Positions 36,550 through 44,400 of a stretch of 64,000 bases of DNA are shown here, one piece after another (the first letter of the stretch is position 1; each line of letters begins with the position of its first letter). Under the pieces are notes generated by a model. That model did not search any database, had not been told where the DNA came from, and saw only the letters and a program-made list of their open reading frames with translations. A program made the translations under genes and the position numbers. The stretch comes from JANYGA01 sp031420415. Lineage in GTDB: Bacteria; Vulcanimicrobiota; Vulcanimicrobiia; Vulcanimicrobiales; Vulcanimicrobiaceae. The stretch covers positions 16,917 to 80,916 of the forward strand of contig JANOMT010000028.1 in assembly GCA_031420415.1 (NCBI GenBank), written 5' to 3'.

Positions 36550-36993
36550 TCACAGATGTTTTGCAGCGGCGTCGAACAATGTGTCGAGCTTGCTGCCGTC
36601 GCCATTGAAGCCATTTGCGGAAAACACGAACACGACTTTTTGACGATAGCTTTGCGGCGGCCGACTTCTTCCGGCTGCTTTCTTGAACGCCACATCTCGA
36701 TCCGAATCTGATGCAGCGGTACATCTCTCAAACATCGCTTTTGCGGCGGATTCTGATGCATAGGAGAGCACGCCAAATCCAGAAATAGCTTCCTTCGCAA
36801 AATAGATGCACGATGGATCTCCTGGTATACTGGACATCTGCGACCTCAACGGAGTGCCGACGATCCGCGAAGCCTCCGCGGCGGGGAGAACCTTGCAAGG
36901 GGCGGGATGCGAGGCCTCAGCTGCGGATGTTAAAGCTGGCGACGAGCTGAGCAGTATTGCGGTAGCGCCGGCGCGTGAAGCGGAATGAAGCAT
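36550..36993 (-). CDS. Small exported protein, family copy D
   Basis: This 147-residue protein belongs to the second branch of the family: signal peptide, then PCKVLPAAEASRIVGTPLR, a second Cys in DPSCIYF, and the C-terminal KLDTLFDAAAKHL. Copy F is its closest relative. An insertion of about 13 residues (FKKAAGRSRPPQS) distinguishes it from F. The start has a GAAAGG box about 10 nt upstream. It is followed after 6 bp by the 493-residue exported protein. No repeat element is seen upstream; a dead copy (E) occupies that position. Confidence 0.7.
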   Translation of the reverse strand: MLHSASRAGATAILLSSSPALTSAAEASHPAPCKVLPAAEASRIVGTPLRSQMSSIPGDPSCIYFAKEAISGFGVLSYASESAAKAMFERCTAASDSDRDVAFKKAAGRSRPPQSYRQKVVFVFSANGFNGDGSKLDTLFDAAAKHL

Positions 36994-37051
36994 CTTGGAT
37001 TAACCTTTCTCTGGACGGGAAGCATCGAATAAATCGCACGGATCCTCGTGT

Positions 37052-37148
37052 TGCAGCCGGCGCGAGGTGACGCCTCGGCGGAGCGAATCGTGAGAGCGGT
37101 TATGATGGCCACGGCAAAGAGGCTGACACAGCGAGAAAAAGCCTTCAG
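37052..37148 (-). pseudogene. 5' remnant (copy E) of the small exported protein family
   Basis: About 30 codons match the signal peptide and junction of copy A (SLFAVAIITALTIRSAEASP, then RAGCN). The expected ATG reads CTG, and similarity stops after the first Cys. It sits between copies F and D and has no plausible expression of its own. Confidence 0.6.
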
Positions 37149-37174
37149 CTGCGTTTGCTGGTTTGCATCGACGT

Positions 37175-37573
37175 CTACAGGTGTTTTGCTGCCGCTTCGA
37201 GCAGCGCGGTGAGTTTGCTGCTGTCGTGATTCAAGCTAATCGCGGAGAGCACGAAAACGCCTTTTTGACGAAACGCGACCGTGGGGTGGCTGCTTGCCGT
37301 CCATTTTTTGAAATACGTGGCCGCATGGGATTCCGATGAAAACGTCTGCAGGCCAAACGCGAAGATCGGACGCTGCGAGAGGTACTCGCATGATGGTGCT
37401 TCGGGTATTCCGGCAGGCCGTGCTCTCAGCGGCATCCCGACGATCTGTGTCGCCGCGGAAGCGGGGAGAACGTCGCAAGGGGCGAGGCTGGCGGCCTCCG
37501 CCGCGGAGATCGAGATCAAAAGCGAGGCGAGGACGGTGGCAACAAAACTGACCTTCACAGTCGAGAAAAACAT
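37175..37573 (-). CDS. Small exported protein, family copy F
   Basis: This 132-residue protein has a signal peptide (to SAAEAAS, about residue 27), the core PCDVLPASAATQIVGMPLR, a second Cys in APSCEYL, and the terminal LLEAAAKHL. It aligns along its whole length with copy D. Two conserved Cys could form a disulfide. The ribosome box AAAGGTG precedes the ATG, within a 17-nt leader string also present before the cupin gene. Element 5 lies 56-72 bp upstream. Function unknown. Confidence 0.72.
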   Translation of the reverse strand: MFFSTVKVSFVATVLASLLISISAAEAASLAPCDVLPASAATQIVGMPLRARPAGIPEAPSCEYLSQRPIFAFGLQTFSSESHAATYFKKWTASSHPTVAFRQKGVFVLSAISLNHDSSKLTALLEAAAKHL

Positions 37574-37628
37574 AAGGTTTCACCTTTTCTAATGCTTCGA
37601 TGGTATGGGCGAAGCGTACGGAACTCGC

Positions 37629-37645
37629 GTCCGAATCGCGTCCGA
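37629..37645 (-). promoter_or_regulatory. Direct-repeat promoter element 5 (TCGGAC x2)
   Basis: Minus-strand TCGGAC-GCGAT-TCGGAC followed after 10 bp by TACGCT (37618-37613). It precedes copy F. The remaining sequence from 37646 to 37881 shows no convincing gene on either strand. Confidence 0.7.
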
Positions 37646-37881
37646 CCGTGCCGCATGGAGCGCCGTTGTCGATACGCACGAGCCGGTGTCGTACACTTTT
37701 CGGACAGCTCGCTTCATTGGCTAAGGTGATGAAATCTCAAACCGGCACGGCAATCGCGAAGTTGACTTTCATCGCGCTATTATCGAACGTACCGCTCGAT
37801 GGAGGCTGCGCCCGCCGTGCGCGGGAGAAAATCGGGCGTTGCGATCGCGATGTGACCCGTGCTGTCTTTGAGCGGTATTAA

Positions 37882-38058
37882 GATTCGCTCAGTGTTGCTC
37901 CCCCGCGCATCAGCGAGGTAACGTACCGACCCGATGTCATCATCCCACAACGGGGCGCCCCGGTGATTCGCTTGGTGAGTTCCGACGGCATTACCTGGAC
38001 GATCGATGCGAACGCCATTGTCAGAGATCGTGTATCGAACACGAACCGAACTTTATGA
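37882..38058 (+). pseudogene. Fragment of a paralogue of the large lipoprotein (31034-32554)
   Basis: On the plus strand one frame reads SVAPPRISEVTYRPDVIIPQ, then RGAP...SSDGITWTIDANA, before a TGA. This matches residues about 50-90 of the 506-residue lipoprotein (GVAPTRNSEVVYQPDVIIPQ...SSNGLTWTIDASA), which lies on the opposite strand 6 kb away. A stop lies just upstream of the similar part and the rest of the gene is missing. It is therefore a short inverted relic, showing that this protein family was also duplicated here. Confidence 0.72.
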
Positions 38059-38105
38059 CCGTTACGATGCGCGCACGCAATCTTCGATGCAAGGACGGAA
38101 GATGA

Positions 38106-38548
38106 TCACAGCTTCTTTAGCACGGCGTCGAGCAATCTTCTGCTTGCAGCGGGCACGACGGTTTTGCCGTTCGATACGACCGCCGTGGCGAGGACATCTC
38201 TCTTAATCTGCGCTACCGACTGCCGCTTCATGTAGGCATCGTACCCTGCAGAGAGAGTTGTCGCGATCCCTAAATTAGATAGAAAGACTCGCTTTCGGCC
38301 CCTTTCCAAAGTCTGCGCGCTTCCCGGCGGCATCTACACACAACTCGAGCCCGTAAGGTTCCCGCGTACCGTCGGCCCTTGTGGACTCGGCTCGAAGACG
38401 ACAACTGGCGAGCCGATGATCTCGCGAACCTCCGCGAGGTCAACAGAGAGCACGCTGCCTGTGGCGCCGCGCTTACCCCCACCGGACGAGCTCCCATAAG
38501 CAGCGCGGTAGCGGCGAGAGTGAGGGTGAGCAGCGATTTCTATTGCAT
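38106..38548 (-). pseudogene. Multiply broken copy G of the small exported protein family
   Basis: Family features can be followed across the whole length but with three lesions. The ATG at 38548 is followed by CAA and TAG. The signal peptide (SLLTLTLAATALLMGARP...APQAACS) is in a different frame from the core (LSVDLAEVREIIGSPVVVF). An in-frame TAG at 38336-38334 interrupts it before the C-terminal part (SRRLLDAVLKKL). No repeat element precedes it. It appears to be a dead gene. Confidence 0.72.
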
Positions 38549-38690
38549 GATTAAATCCTTTTTTGTCTTGTTTACGGCGAGAGATTGTTGAATGCTGCAT
38601 CGCGTGACGCGATGAGTTGGCTGCGTTTCTCCGCTCAGCTTCCTTCCAGCGAGATTGCCCGTTTGGCATTGTGAACGGTTTAGATCGGTG

Positions 38691-39155
38691 TCAGACGGAG
38701 ACGGTCACGCCATTTTGCTTTAGTACTTGAACGACTTTCCTGATGTCGGGCGGTCCGGCTGGGATCTCGTCGTTCACTGCGGTGAACATCTGTGTCGCAA
38801 GGCCACCTTGGCCGCTCATTTCGAGCATCTCGCCGCCATGCTCGCCGAAACGAAAGGCATGAACGGTATGTGCGGGCACGTGGACGAGCGTACCGGGACC
38901 ACATATGGCGGTCTCCGCTGCACAGGTAAACTCAACCGAGCCTTTGAGCACATAGAATGACTCGTCCCAACGATGGCTATGTGGCGGCGGACCCATTCCC
39001 TCATCTCCCTGCTGAAGCGTGACTTCGTAGCTCTGTGTCGCCACATTGGTTGCCAGCACCGTCACGCGAATGCCGAGGACGTTCAAGGGGGGTTGATAGT
39101 CGTTGGGTGTTACAACGAACGGTTTCGGACTGGTGCTCGAAGTGGAGAGAACCAT
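38691..39155 (-). CDS. Cupin-domain protein
   Basis: This 154-residue protein contains a single conserved cupin barrel: PPHSHRWDESFYVLKGSVEF (motif 1, with metal ligands His, His, Glu) and GPGTLVHVPAHTVHAF (motif 2, His). Such proteins are small enzymes or ligand sensors; the substrate is unknown. No signal peptide. Its leader, CATAAGGTTTCACCTTT on the plus strand, is identical to that before copy F. No TCGGAC repeat was found upstream. Confidence 0.8.
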   Translation of the reverse strand: MVLSTSSTSPKPFVVTPNDYQPPLNVLGIRVTVLATNVATQSYEVTLQQGDEGMGPPPHSHRWDESFYVLKGSVEFTCAAETAICGPGTLVHVPAHTVHAFRFGEHGGEMLEMSGQGGLATQMFTAVNDEIPAGPPDIRKVVQVLKQNGVTVSV

Positions 39156-39201
39156 AAGGTTTCACCTTTCTAAAATGACGGTGACATGAGAAAATACCGC
39201 G

Positions 39202-39420
39202 TCATGAGCACGGCTCATCGGAGGGTTGCATTTCCGTCGATGGGTGGTCGAGCCGTACGCTGATAAAGTCGGTGAGATCACCGAGTGTATGGACGTACGA
39301 TTGCTGCCCGTGCGTCACGTCTTTGACGATTCCGCGTAGTGAGCCGCGAAGCGAATCCGACGGCTCGCGCCAGATTTCGACGACGAAGATGTGCTTGGTA
39401 CGGGCCTCGCTCTTGCTCAC
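39202..39420 (-). CDS. Small protein of unknown function, predicted leaderless
   Basis: This 72-residue protein starts at a GTG (39420). Its core (HIFVVEIWREPS...LRGSLRGIVKDVTHGQQSYVH...LTDFISVRL) resembles small uncharacterised proteins found in Chloroflexi and related bacteria with the pattern VVRIWxE...WRGxVxHV. It begins 4 bp after the stop of the SARP gene, and element 6 overlaps the end of that gene. The predicted transcription start coincides with the GTG. Upstream frame extension exists but has no protein character. Function unknown; a modulator of the regulator is possible. Confidence 0.6.
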   Translation of the reverse strand: MSKSEARTKHIFVVEIWREPSDSLRGSLRGIVKDVTHGQQSYVHTLGDLTDFISVRLDHPSTEMQPSDEPCS

Positions 39421-39424
39421 GGGA

Positions 39425-42400
39425 TTATTGTCGGAGAATGCCCGTCCGAACGGCGTCCGATTGCGCCATTGCTGCCTCGATCTCCCGATTAAAACGAAGA
39501 GCACGATAGGTTTCCCGGCCCGCTTCGCTCGTGAAAGCGGCAACGCGTGCGGACCGTAAGGCGAAGGCCCGCTCCAGTGCTTCTCGGTGCCGATCGTCGA
39601 GGTGGGCAGCCGCGAACATCTGCGCCGCACTCCAGAGCACGTGTTGCGGGTACATGATGCTCTGCAGTGCGGCATCGTCCAAGCATTCGATCTCGGTGGC
39701 GATCCCGACCGCAGCGTCGATGTTTGCTGCGCGCAAATAGGTTAGCCCGAGATCCGCCAGGTCCGACGCCATGTCGCTTGGAGCTTTTTCTCGACGTAAG
39801 CGCATCGATCGCTCGCAGTGTTCGAGTGCGTTGGGAAGATCGCCCAGTTCGCGTTCCGCCGCACCGAGGTTCGAGAGCGCCGCGCAGGTGAGAATCGGTG
39901 CACCGAGTTGTTCGGCCGGGCGCAGTGCGGATCGTAGGATGCGGCGAGCCGTTGGAAAGCGGTCGAGAAGGTATGCCGTCATGCCGAGATTGATCGCGCA
40001 AATGGTGAGGCCGCGGAGATCTTTTAAGCGCAGAAAAAGATGACGCGATCGCCTGAAGCACTCGAGGGCACGGGTGAAGTCGCCGATTTTCAGGAACAGC
40101 ACGCCGCCGTTAACGAGCACCATCGCTCCACCGAGCGGTTTGTCGACGGCATCATAGAGCGCCGTTGCTTTTGCGAAATACGCTGTCGCCGCATCGATTG
40201 CGAATCGCCGGCTCGCCACGTTGCCCAACCGAAAGTATGCATCGGCTTCGCCTTCCCGATCGCCGATCGACTGGCAGAGCGCGAGCCCTTGTTCGGCAAG
40301 CGCCGAGCACCGCTCGTAATCGTTGTTGCGATAAGCGGAACGCGATGCGGCATCGAGAGATCCGATAACCAAGGCTTCATTCGACGACGTGGCTGCCAAT
40401 GCCAGGCAGTCCGCGATCGCCGCGGTCGAGGGTACGGCATGGCCTTGCACGCCGTACGAATCCGCAATGAGACACAACGTTCGTACGATCCCGGTTGCAT
40501 CTTGGAGCGCTCGATAGCGTGAGAGAGCGCGATCCGCCTCTGATAAGGCTGCGGGATAGTCTCCGAAAGCTCCCATCAGCACGGCTGCGCTTTCGGCTGC
40601 AAACGCGATCCAGTACGCATCGCTCGAACGCTCTGCTGCGATTTTCAACCGCTCGACGGCAACCTCTTGCGCAGCGAGATCATCGATGGCATGTGTGTAA
40701 CGGACACGCCTGCGCAGGCACTCGAGTTCACGCCCCGCGAGGTCGATCGACAGCGACTCTAGCCGCACGATGTCGGCAAGTTGCTGCTCGCGCCTTCCGC
40801 GCCGTGCGAACACGGTTTCGCGGAGCGCAATGACGGCGTACTGCAGCGTCGGATCGGCAAGGTCTGCGGCTCGCGTGAGGGATGTTAACGCTTCGTCGTC
40901 GGCGTGGACGGCGATCGCCGCTTGCGCGGAGGCATAGTAATACTCGGCGGCTTTCTCGGCGCGGCCACCCGCATCGAAGTGACGCGCGAGTTCGCGCGCG
41001 ACGGTATCTTCGCGTCCGTGATACACCTGCTCGATCACGACGCCGACCCGACGGTGAAGTGCCTTGCGCTTATCGGCCGCAATCGAACCGGAAATGTATG
41101 CTTGAATTAACTGGTGCGAGAAGACGAAGTCGCCCGAGTTAGATCCAACGGGTCCCGTTGAAATGCGGACGAAGCGGGCATCGAGAAGCTCGTCGATGCA
41201 TGCGAGTACGTGGTCCTCGGAAAAACCGCCCGCTGCACTGACAATTTCGGTTGCAAAGCTTTGTCCGACCGTCGCTGCAACCGCGAGGACCGAGCGAGCC
41301 ATCTCGGAGAGCCGTTCGACGCGGTCGCCAATTGCAATCTGCAGGCTCGCGGGAAGGACGGGCTCCGGCGCTCGCGAGAGCTGCGACTCGCGGACGATCT
41401 CTCCGAGGAAGAACGGGTTCCCGGCGCTGAGTGCGTACGCGCGATGAGTGAACCCATCGCGAGGGTCGCTGCCGGAAATTCGTGTAATGAAGTCCTCGAC
41501 ATCGGAGAGCGAGAGTCCACCAAGGGGTAAGCTTACGACACCATGTTCGCGTTGCATGATTCGCCGGAATGCGCGCAACGGATGCGACGGGCCGGTTTCG
41601 TCGTCGCGATAGGTGACGAGAAGAATGATCGGCGCCGATCCGAGCCGCTCCACGAGATACGTCAGAAACGCGACCGTCGCTTGTCCCGCCCAATGCAGAT
41701 CTTCGAGCACGATGAGCAACGGTCGTACGCGCGCGAGCCCTTCGAAACAGCGCCACATCGCCTCGAAAAGACGCGATTGCTCGCGCTCGGGTTCGAGCGC
41801 TGAAAGGCGCGGAATGGTGTCGTGGTTTTGCCGCAACTCCGGCAACACCGTAGCTGCGGCTGCGAGCCACATCGGTTTGAGATCGAGTGCGGCGATCATC
41901 GGCAAAGCGCCACGTAACGTTCGTACGATCGCCTCGTAGGGCGACGCTTCGCCCGAGATCGTACCGCCGGAAACGACGCGACCACCCTGCGATTCGACGT
42001 GACGCGCGAACTCTGCGGCGAGCCGCGATTTGCCGATGCCCGCTTCGCCAACGACGAAGACGGTACGACCTTGACCACGCACCGCGCGTAACCAGGATGC
42101 TTGCAATGTCGCAAGTTCTTCCGAGCGACCGACAAAGGGCATGACGTCGGCCGAAGACGCGGTTGACGGCGACCCGGAAGCCGCCAAATGGACGGGCGCG
42201 TTGCGCAGGATGCTTTCGAAACACGCAATCGTTTCGGGCATCGGTGCGACTTGCAAATCCGTCTGCAAACGCCGAGTAAACTGTTCGTATTCTTGCAGGG
42301 CTCCGGCTCGGTCACCCGACTCGTACCGCAGCATCATGATTCGTCGCAGGGTGTCTTCACGCCACGGATCGTGGTCGAGCAGCATTTTACCCGAACGAAT

Positions 42401-42940
42401 TGCGTTCGGATAGTCTCCGTCGCGCCGATACCCCTCGGTCAATCGCTCGAGATTTGCGGATTGGAGCATCCGCAACCGCTCGCGCTCGGTCATCAACCAT
42501 TCGTCGTAGACGGCGGGTAAGAGATCGCCCGCATAAAGGGCGACGGCGGCCGAAGCTCCGCCGGGGAACGCGCTGAGACGCTCGAATTCACAGAGGTCGA
42601 CGATTGGATCGAATTCCGTATTCCACCGAAGCGAACGTTGGTCGGCGAGGATCACCGGCGGATCGGATGTCGGCAAGACGTGTTGTAACATTGCGATATG
42701 GCGACGTAAGTTCGCGCGAGCCTTCGCTTCGTCTTCATCCGGCCAGAGTGCGAACGCGATCGTGTCTCTGGGCATGGTCCTTGACCGCTTTACGATCAGA
42801 TAGGCAAGGAGCGCCGATGCTTTGAGCGGTGCCGCGAATTTTATCGGGACGTCGTGCATGAACAGCTGGAGCCCGCCCAGCAGTCGGATCTGCAAGCCGC
42901 CGATATCGTTTCGCACGTTGTTGGTTGGCTCGCTAAGCAT
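39425..42940 (-). CDS. SARP-type transcriptional activator with NTPase and TPR domains
   Basis: The 1171-residue protein has an OmpR-like winged-helix DNA-binding domain (residues about 15-105), a bacterial transcriptional activation domain (BTAD, about 110-250), an AAA/STAND-type NTPase with Walker A (298-305, GEAGIGKS) and Walker B (about 408-416, LLIVLEDLHW), and a long TPR-like helical region (about 640-1150). This is the AfsR/large-SARP layout: the BTAD-wHTH pair binds direct repeats overlapping the -35 box and recruits RNA polymerase, while NTPase and TPR parts sense signals. Eight direct repeats of the expected type lie within 10 kb, so it is the obvious candidate regulator of the neighbouring genes. 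Confidence 0.9.
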   Translation of the reverse strand: MLSEPTNNVRNDIGGLQIRLLGGLQLFMHDVPIKFAAPLKASALLAYLIVKRSRTMPRDTIAFALWPDEDEAKARANLRRHIAMLQHVLPTSDPPVILADQRSLRWNTEFDPIVDLCEFERLSAFPGGASAAVALYAGDLLPAVYDEWLMTERERLRMLQSANLERLTEGYRRDGDYPNAIRSGKMLLDHDPWREDTLRRIMMLRYESGDRAGALQEYEQFTRRLQTDLQVAPMPETIACFESILRNAPVHLAASGSPSTASSADVMPFVGRSEELATLQASWLRAVRGQGRTVFVVGEAGIGKSRLAAEFARHVESQGGRVVSGGTISGEASPYEAIVRTLRGALPMIAALDLKPMWLAAAATVLPELRQNHDTIPRLSALEPEREQSRLFEAMWRCFEGLARVRPLLIVLEDLHWAGQATVAFLTYLVERLGSAPIILLVTYRDDETGPSHPLRAFRRIMQREHGVVSLPLGGLSLSDVEDFITRISGSDPRDGFTHRAYALSAGNPFFLGEIVRESQLSRAPEPVLPASLQIAIGDRVERLSEMARSVLAVAATVGQSFATEIVSAAGGFSEDHVLACIDELLDARFVRISTGPVGSNSGDFVFSHQLIQAYISGSIAADKRKALHRRVGVVIEQVYHGREDTVARELARHFDAGGRAEKAAEYYYASAQAAIAVHADDEALTSLTRAADLADPTLQYAVIALRETVFARRGRREQQLADIVRLESLSIDLAGRELECLRRRVRYTHAIDDLAAQEVAVERLKIAAERSSDAYWIAFAAESAAVLMGAFGDYPAALSEADRALSRYRALQDATGIVRTLCLIADSYGVQGHAVPSTAAIADCLALAATSSNEALVIGSLDAASRSAYRNNDYERCSALAEQGLALCQSIGDREGEADAYFRLGNVASRRFAIDAATAYFAKATALYDAVDKPLGGAMVLVNGGVLFLKIGDFTRALECFRRSRHLFLRLKDLRGLTICAINLGMTAYLLDRFPTARRILRSALRPAEQLGAPILTCAALSNLGAAERELGDLPNALEHCERSMRLRREKAPSDMASDLADLGLTYLRAANIDAAVGIATEIECLDDAALQSIMYPQHVLWSAAQMFAAAHLDDRHREALERAFALRSARVAAFTSEAGRETYRALRFNREIEAAMAQSDAVRTGILRQ
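39444..39460 (-). promoter_or_regulatory. Direct-repeat promoter element 6, inside the SARP gene 3' end
   Basis: Minus-strand TCGGAC-GCCGT-TCGGAC followed after 11 bp by GACAAT (39432-39427). The GTG of the 72-residue gene is at +1. The element lies within the last codons of the regulator gene. Confidence 0.7.
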
Positions 42941-42996
42941 AGCGGTTCCGTCGTTCGGGACTCGTGACGCATGCGCCCGCGGCCAGAGGTCGTCTA

Positions 42997-43013
42997 TCGG
43001 ACACTAATCGGAC
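42997..43013 (+). promoter_or_regulatory. Direct-repeat promoter element 7 (TCGGAC x2)
   Basis: Plus-strand TCGGAC-ACTAA-TCGGAC followed after 11 bp by TATCGT (43025-43030). The predicted start is exactly the ATG of the lipoprotein gene at 43037. It also lies 57 bp from the start of the divergent SARP gene and might influence it. Confidence 0.72.
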
Positions 43014-43036
43014 GGCGTAACCGATATCGTGAATGC

Positions 43037-43783
43037 ATGAAGAAAGCAACGCCCACAGCTGCGCTTGCCGTGCTGCTCGTTCTCTCGATGACGGCCTGTT
43101 CGTCGAGCCGCAAAGCCGATGTGGACCCCGCAGCGACGACGGTGACAACGACAAGTAATGCGGCAACCGCGACGGTTGCCGAGCCGAGTGTCGCTCCAGC
43201 CGCCGACAACGCTTCGAATTCGGGTGACGACAAGCCCGGCGCGGGCCACGTAAGCATGACGGGAGATGCCGCGCTCGAGAGTGACTTCGTGGTCGACACG
43301 TGCCAGGCTGGCCCGCCCGGCGGAGGGCTACTCAGCGGATATCATATGGCAATGAAAGATGGCGATCCACACATCGCGATCCTGAGCATCGGCCTGAAAA
43401 ACTATGATAAGGACGGCGTCTATGACGTGCCGTCCCTTTCTCGCGAAGCCGCCGTCGGTCAAGTGATGAGTTCGGGAATGATGGGACCGCTCACGCTCAT
43501 GGTGGTGAGCCCGGGAAATCCGACGCCGTTCGCCTTTTCGCAGACACCGTCGAGCAAACTCACAATCACGGTGTCTGATAACGGCGCGAAAGGCTCGGCA
43601 GCGTTTACCAACCTCGAATCGCAACCGGACATGTCCAAGTTCGATCTGCACGCCGGGAAGATGCCCGCTGGCAAACGCGCTTCGGGCTCCATTTCCTGGA
43701 CGTGCGGCACCGTCGGTCGCATCGACCCGAAGATGAACGATGCGGTAAATAGCGCCTTTAAAAAACTCATTCCCGGCAGTTAG
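43037..43783 (+). CDS. Lipoprotein of unknown function
   Basis: This 248-residue protein has a lipoprotein signal (SMTAC, Cys21), a Thr/Ala-rich low-complexity linker (about 25-70), and a globular domain with two Cys (VDTCQAG and SWTCGTV) that may be linked. The C-terminal NSAFKKLIPGS is faintly like the end of the small exported family. No known family. It is divergent from the SARP gene and carries element 7 immediately upstream, so its mRNA is probably leaderless. An upstream in-frame ATG at 42971 is inside the element and is rejected. Confidence 0.72.
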   Translation: MKKATPTAALAVLLVLSMTACSSSRKADVDPAATTVTTTSNAATATVAEPSVAPAADNASNSGDDKPGAGHVSMTGDAALESDFVVDTCQAGPPGGGLLSGYHMAMKDGDPHIAILSIGLKNYDKDGVYDVPSLSREAAVGQVMSSGMMGPLTLMVVSPGNPTPFAFSQTPSSKLTITVSDNGAKGSAAFTNLESQPDMSKFDLHAGKMPAGKRASGSISWTCGTVGRIDPKMNDAVNSAFKKLIPGS

Positions 43784-43804
43784 TGCTCGTACGAGGAGAG
43801 TGTC

Positions 43805-44218
43805 ATGAGACGTTTTATCATTCAATCACTCGTGGTCACCGCGGTGGTCGCAACGAGTTTTGCGAGCACGCCCGTGAATGCGGATCTTGCTGCAAATAGC
43901 CGCACGCAGTACACGAGCTTCGGTCTTCCCATGTACCCCACGCCAAAGCAAAATATTATGGTGTTACCTTCTGAATCGAATGGTGACGGTGGTAAATCGG
44001 AGACCGTGCAGATGGATCCGCACGCGCCGCTGGAAGCCGTCGTTGCATGGTATAAGGCGCGAATGCCCGCTGGTTCGTTCCAGTCAAGCCCTAATCCGGA
44101 ACACGCCGGTTTTCAGGTGTCGAAAGATGGCAATAAAACGCTTTTAATAGTTGTCCTCGATCATAGGAAGGGACACGTTCAAACCGATATCTTGCTCATC
44201 AAACAAACGTCAAAATAG
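43805..44218 (+). CDS. Small exported protein of unknown function
   Basis: This 137-residue protein has a signal peptide (to VNADL, about residue 28) and a compact domain containing GLPMYPTPKQN and APLEAVVAWYKARMPAGSF. The latter resembles proteins where a short-chain secretory domain is followed by a WYK helix. A clear GAGGAG box lies 6 nt before the ATG. It follows the lipoprotein gene by 21 bp and is likely cotranscribed from element 7. Function unknown. Confidence 0.7.
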   Translation: MRRFIIQSLVVTAVVATSFASTPVNADLAANSRTQYTSFGLPMYPTPKQNIMVLPSESNGDGGKSETVQMDPHAPLEAVVAWYKARMPAGSFQSSPNPEHAGFQVSKDGNKTLLIVVLDHRKGHVQTDILLIKQTSK

Positions 44219-44400
44219 CTGGACGCAGGAAACGTGGCCGCGATTAACTCCTTCACGCACGCTTTTGCAAAACAGACGCTACGTGTAGTTTATCCGAATC
44301 AGCGTAACGCGGGATTCATTAATTAAAACGTTTCTTGGTAATTACGTTACCGTGGGATTTCGATGTAAAAGCGAAAACATGCTGAGAGCATAGTTTTACC

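Noticed and set aside
37600..37881. 93-codon plus-strand frame between copy F and the lipoprotein relic
   Set aside because: No protein character, and it overlaps promoter element 5. No ribosome box.
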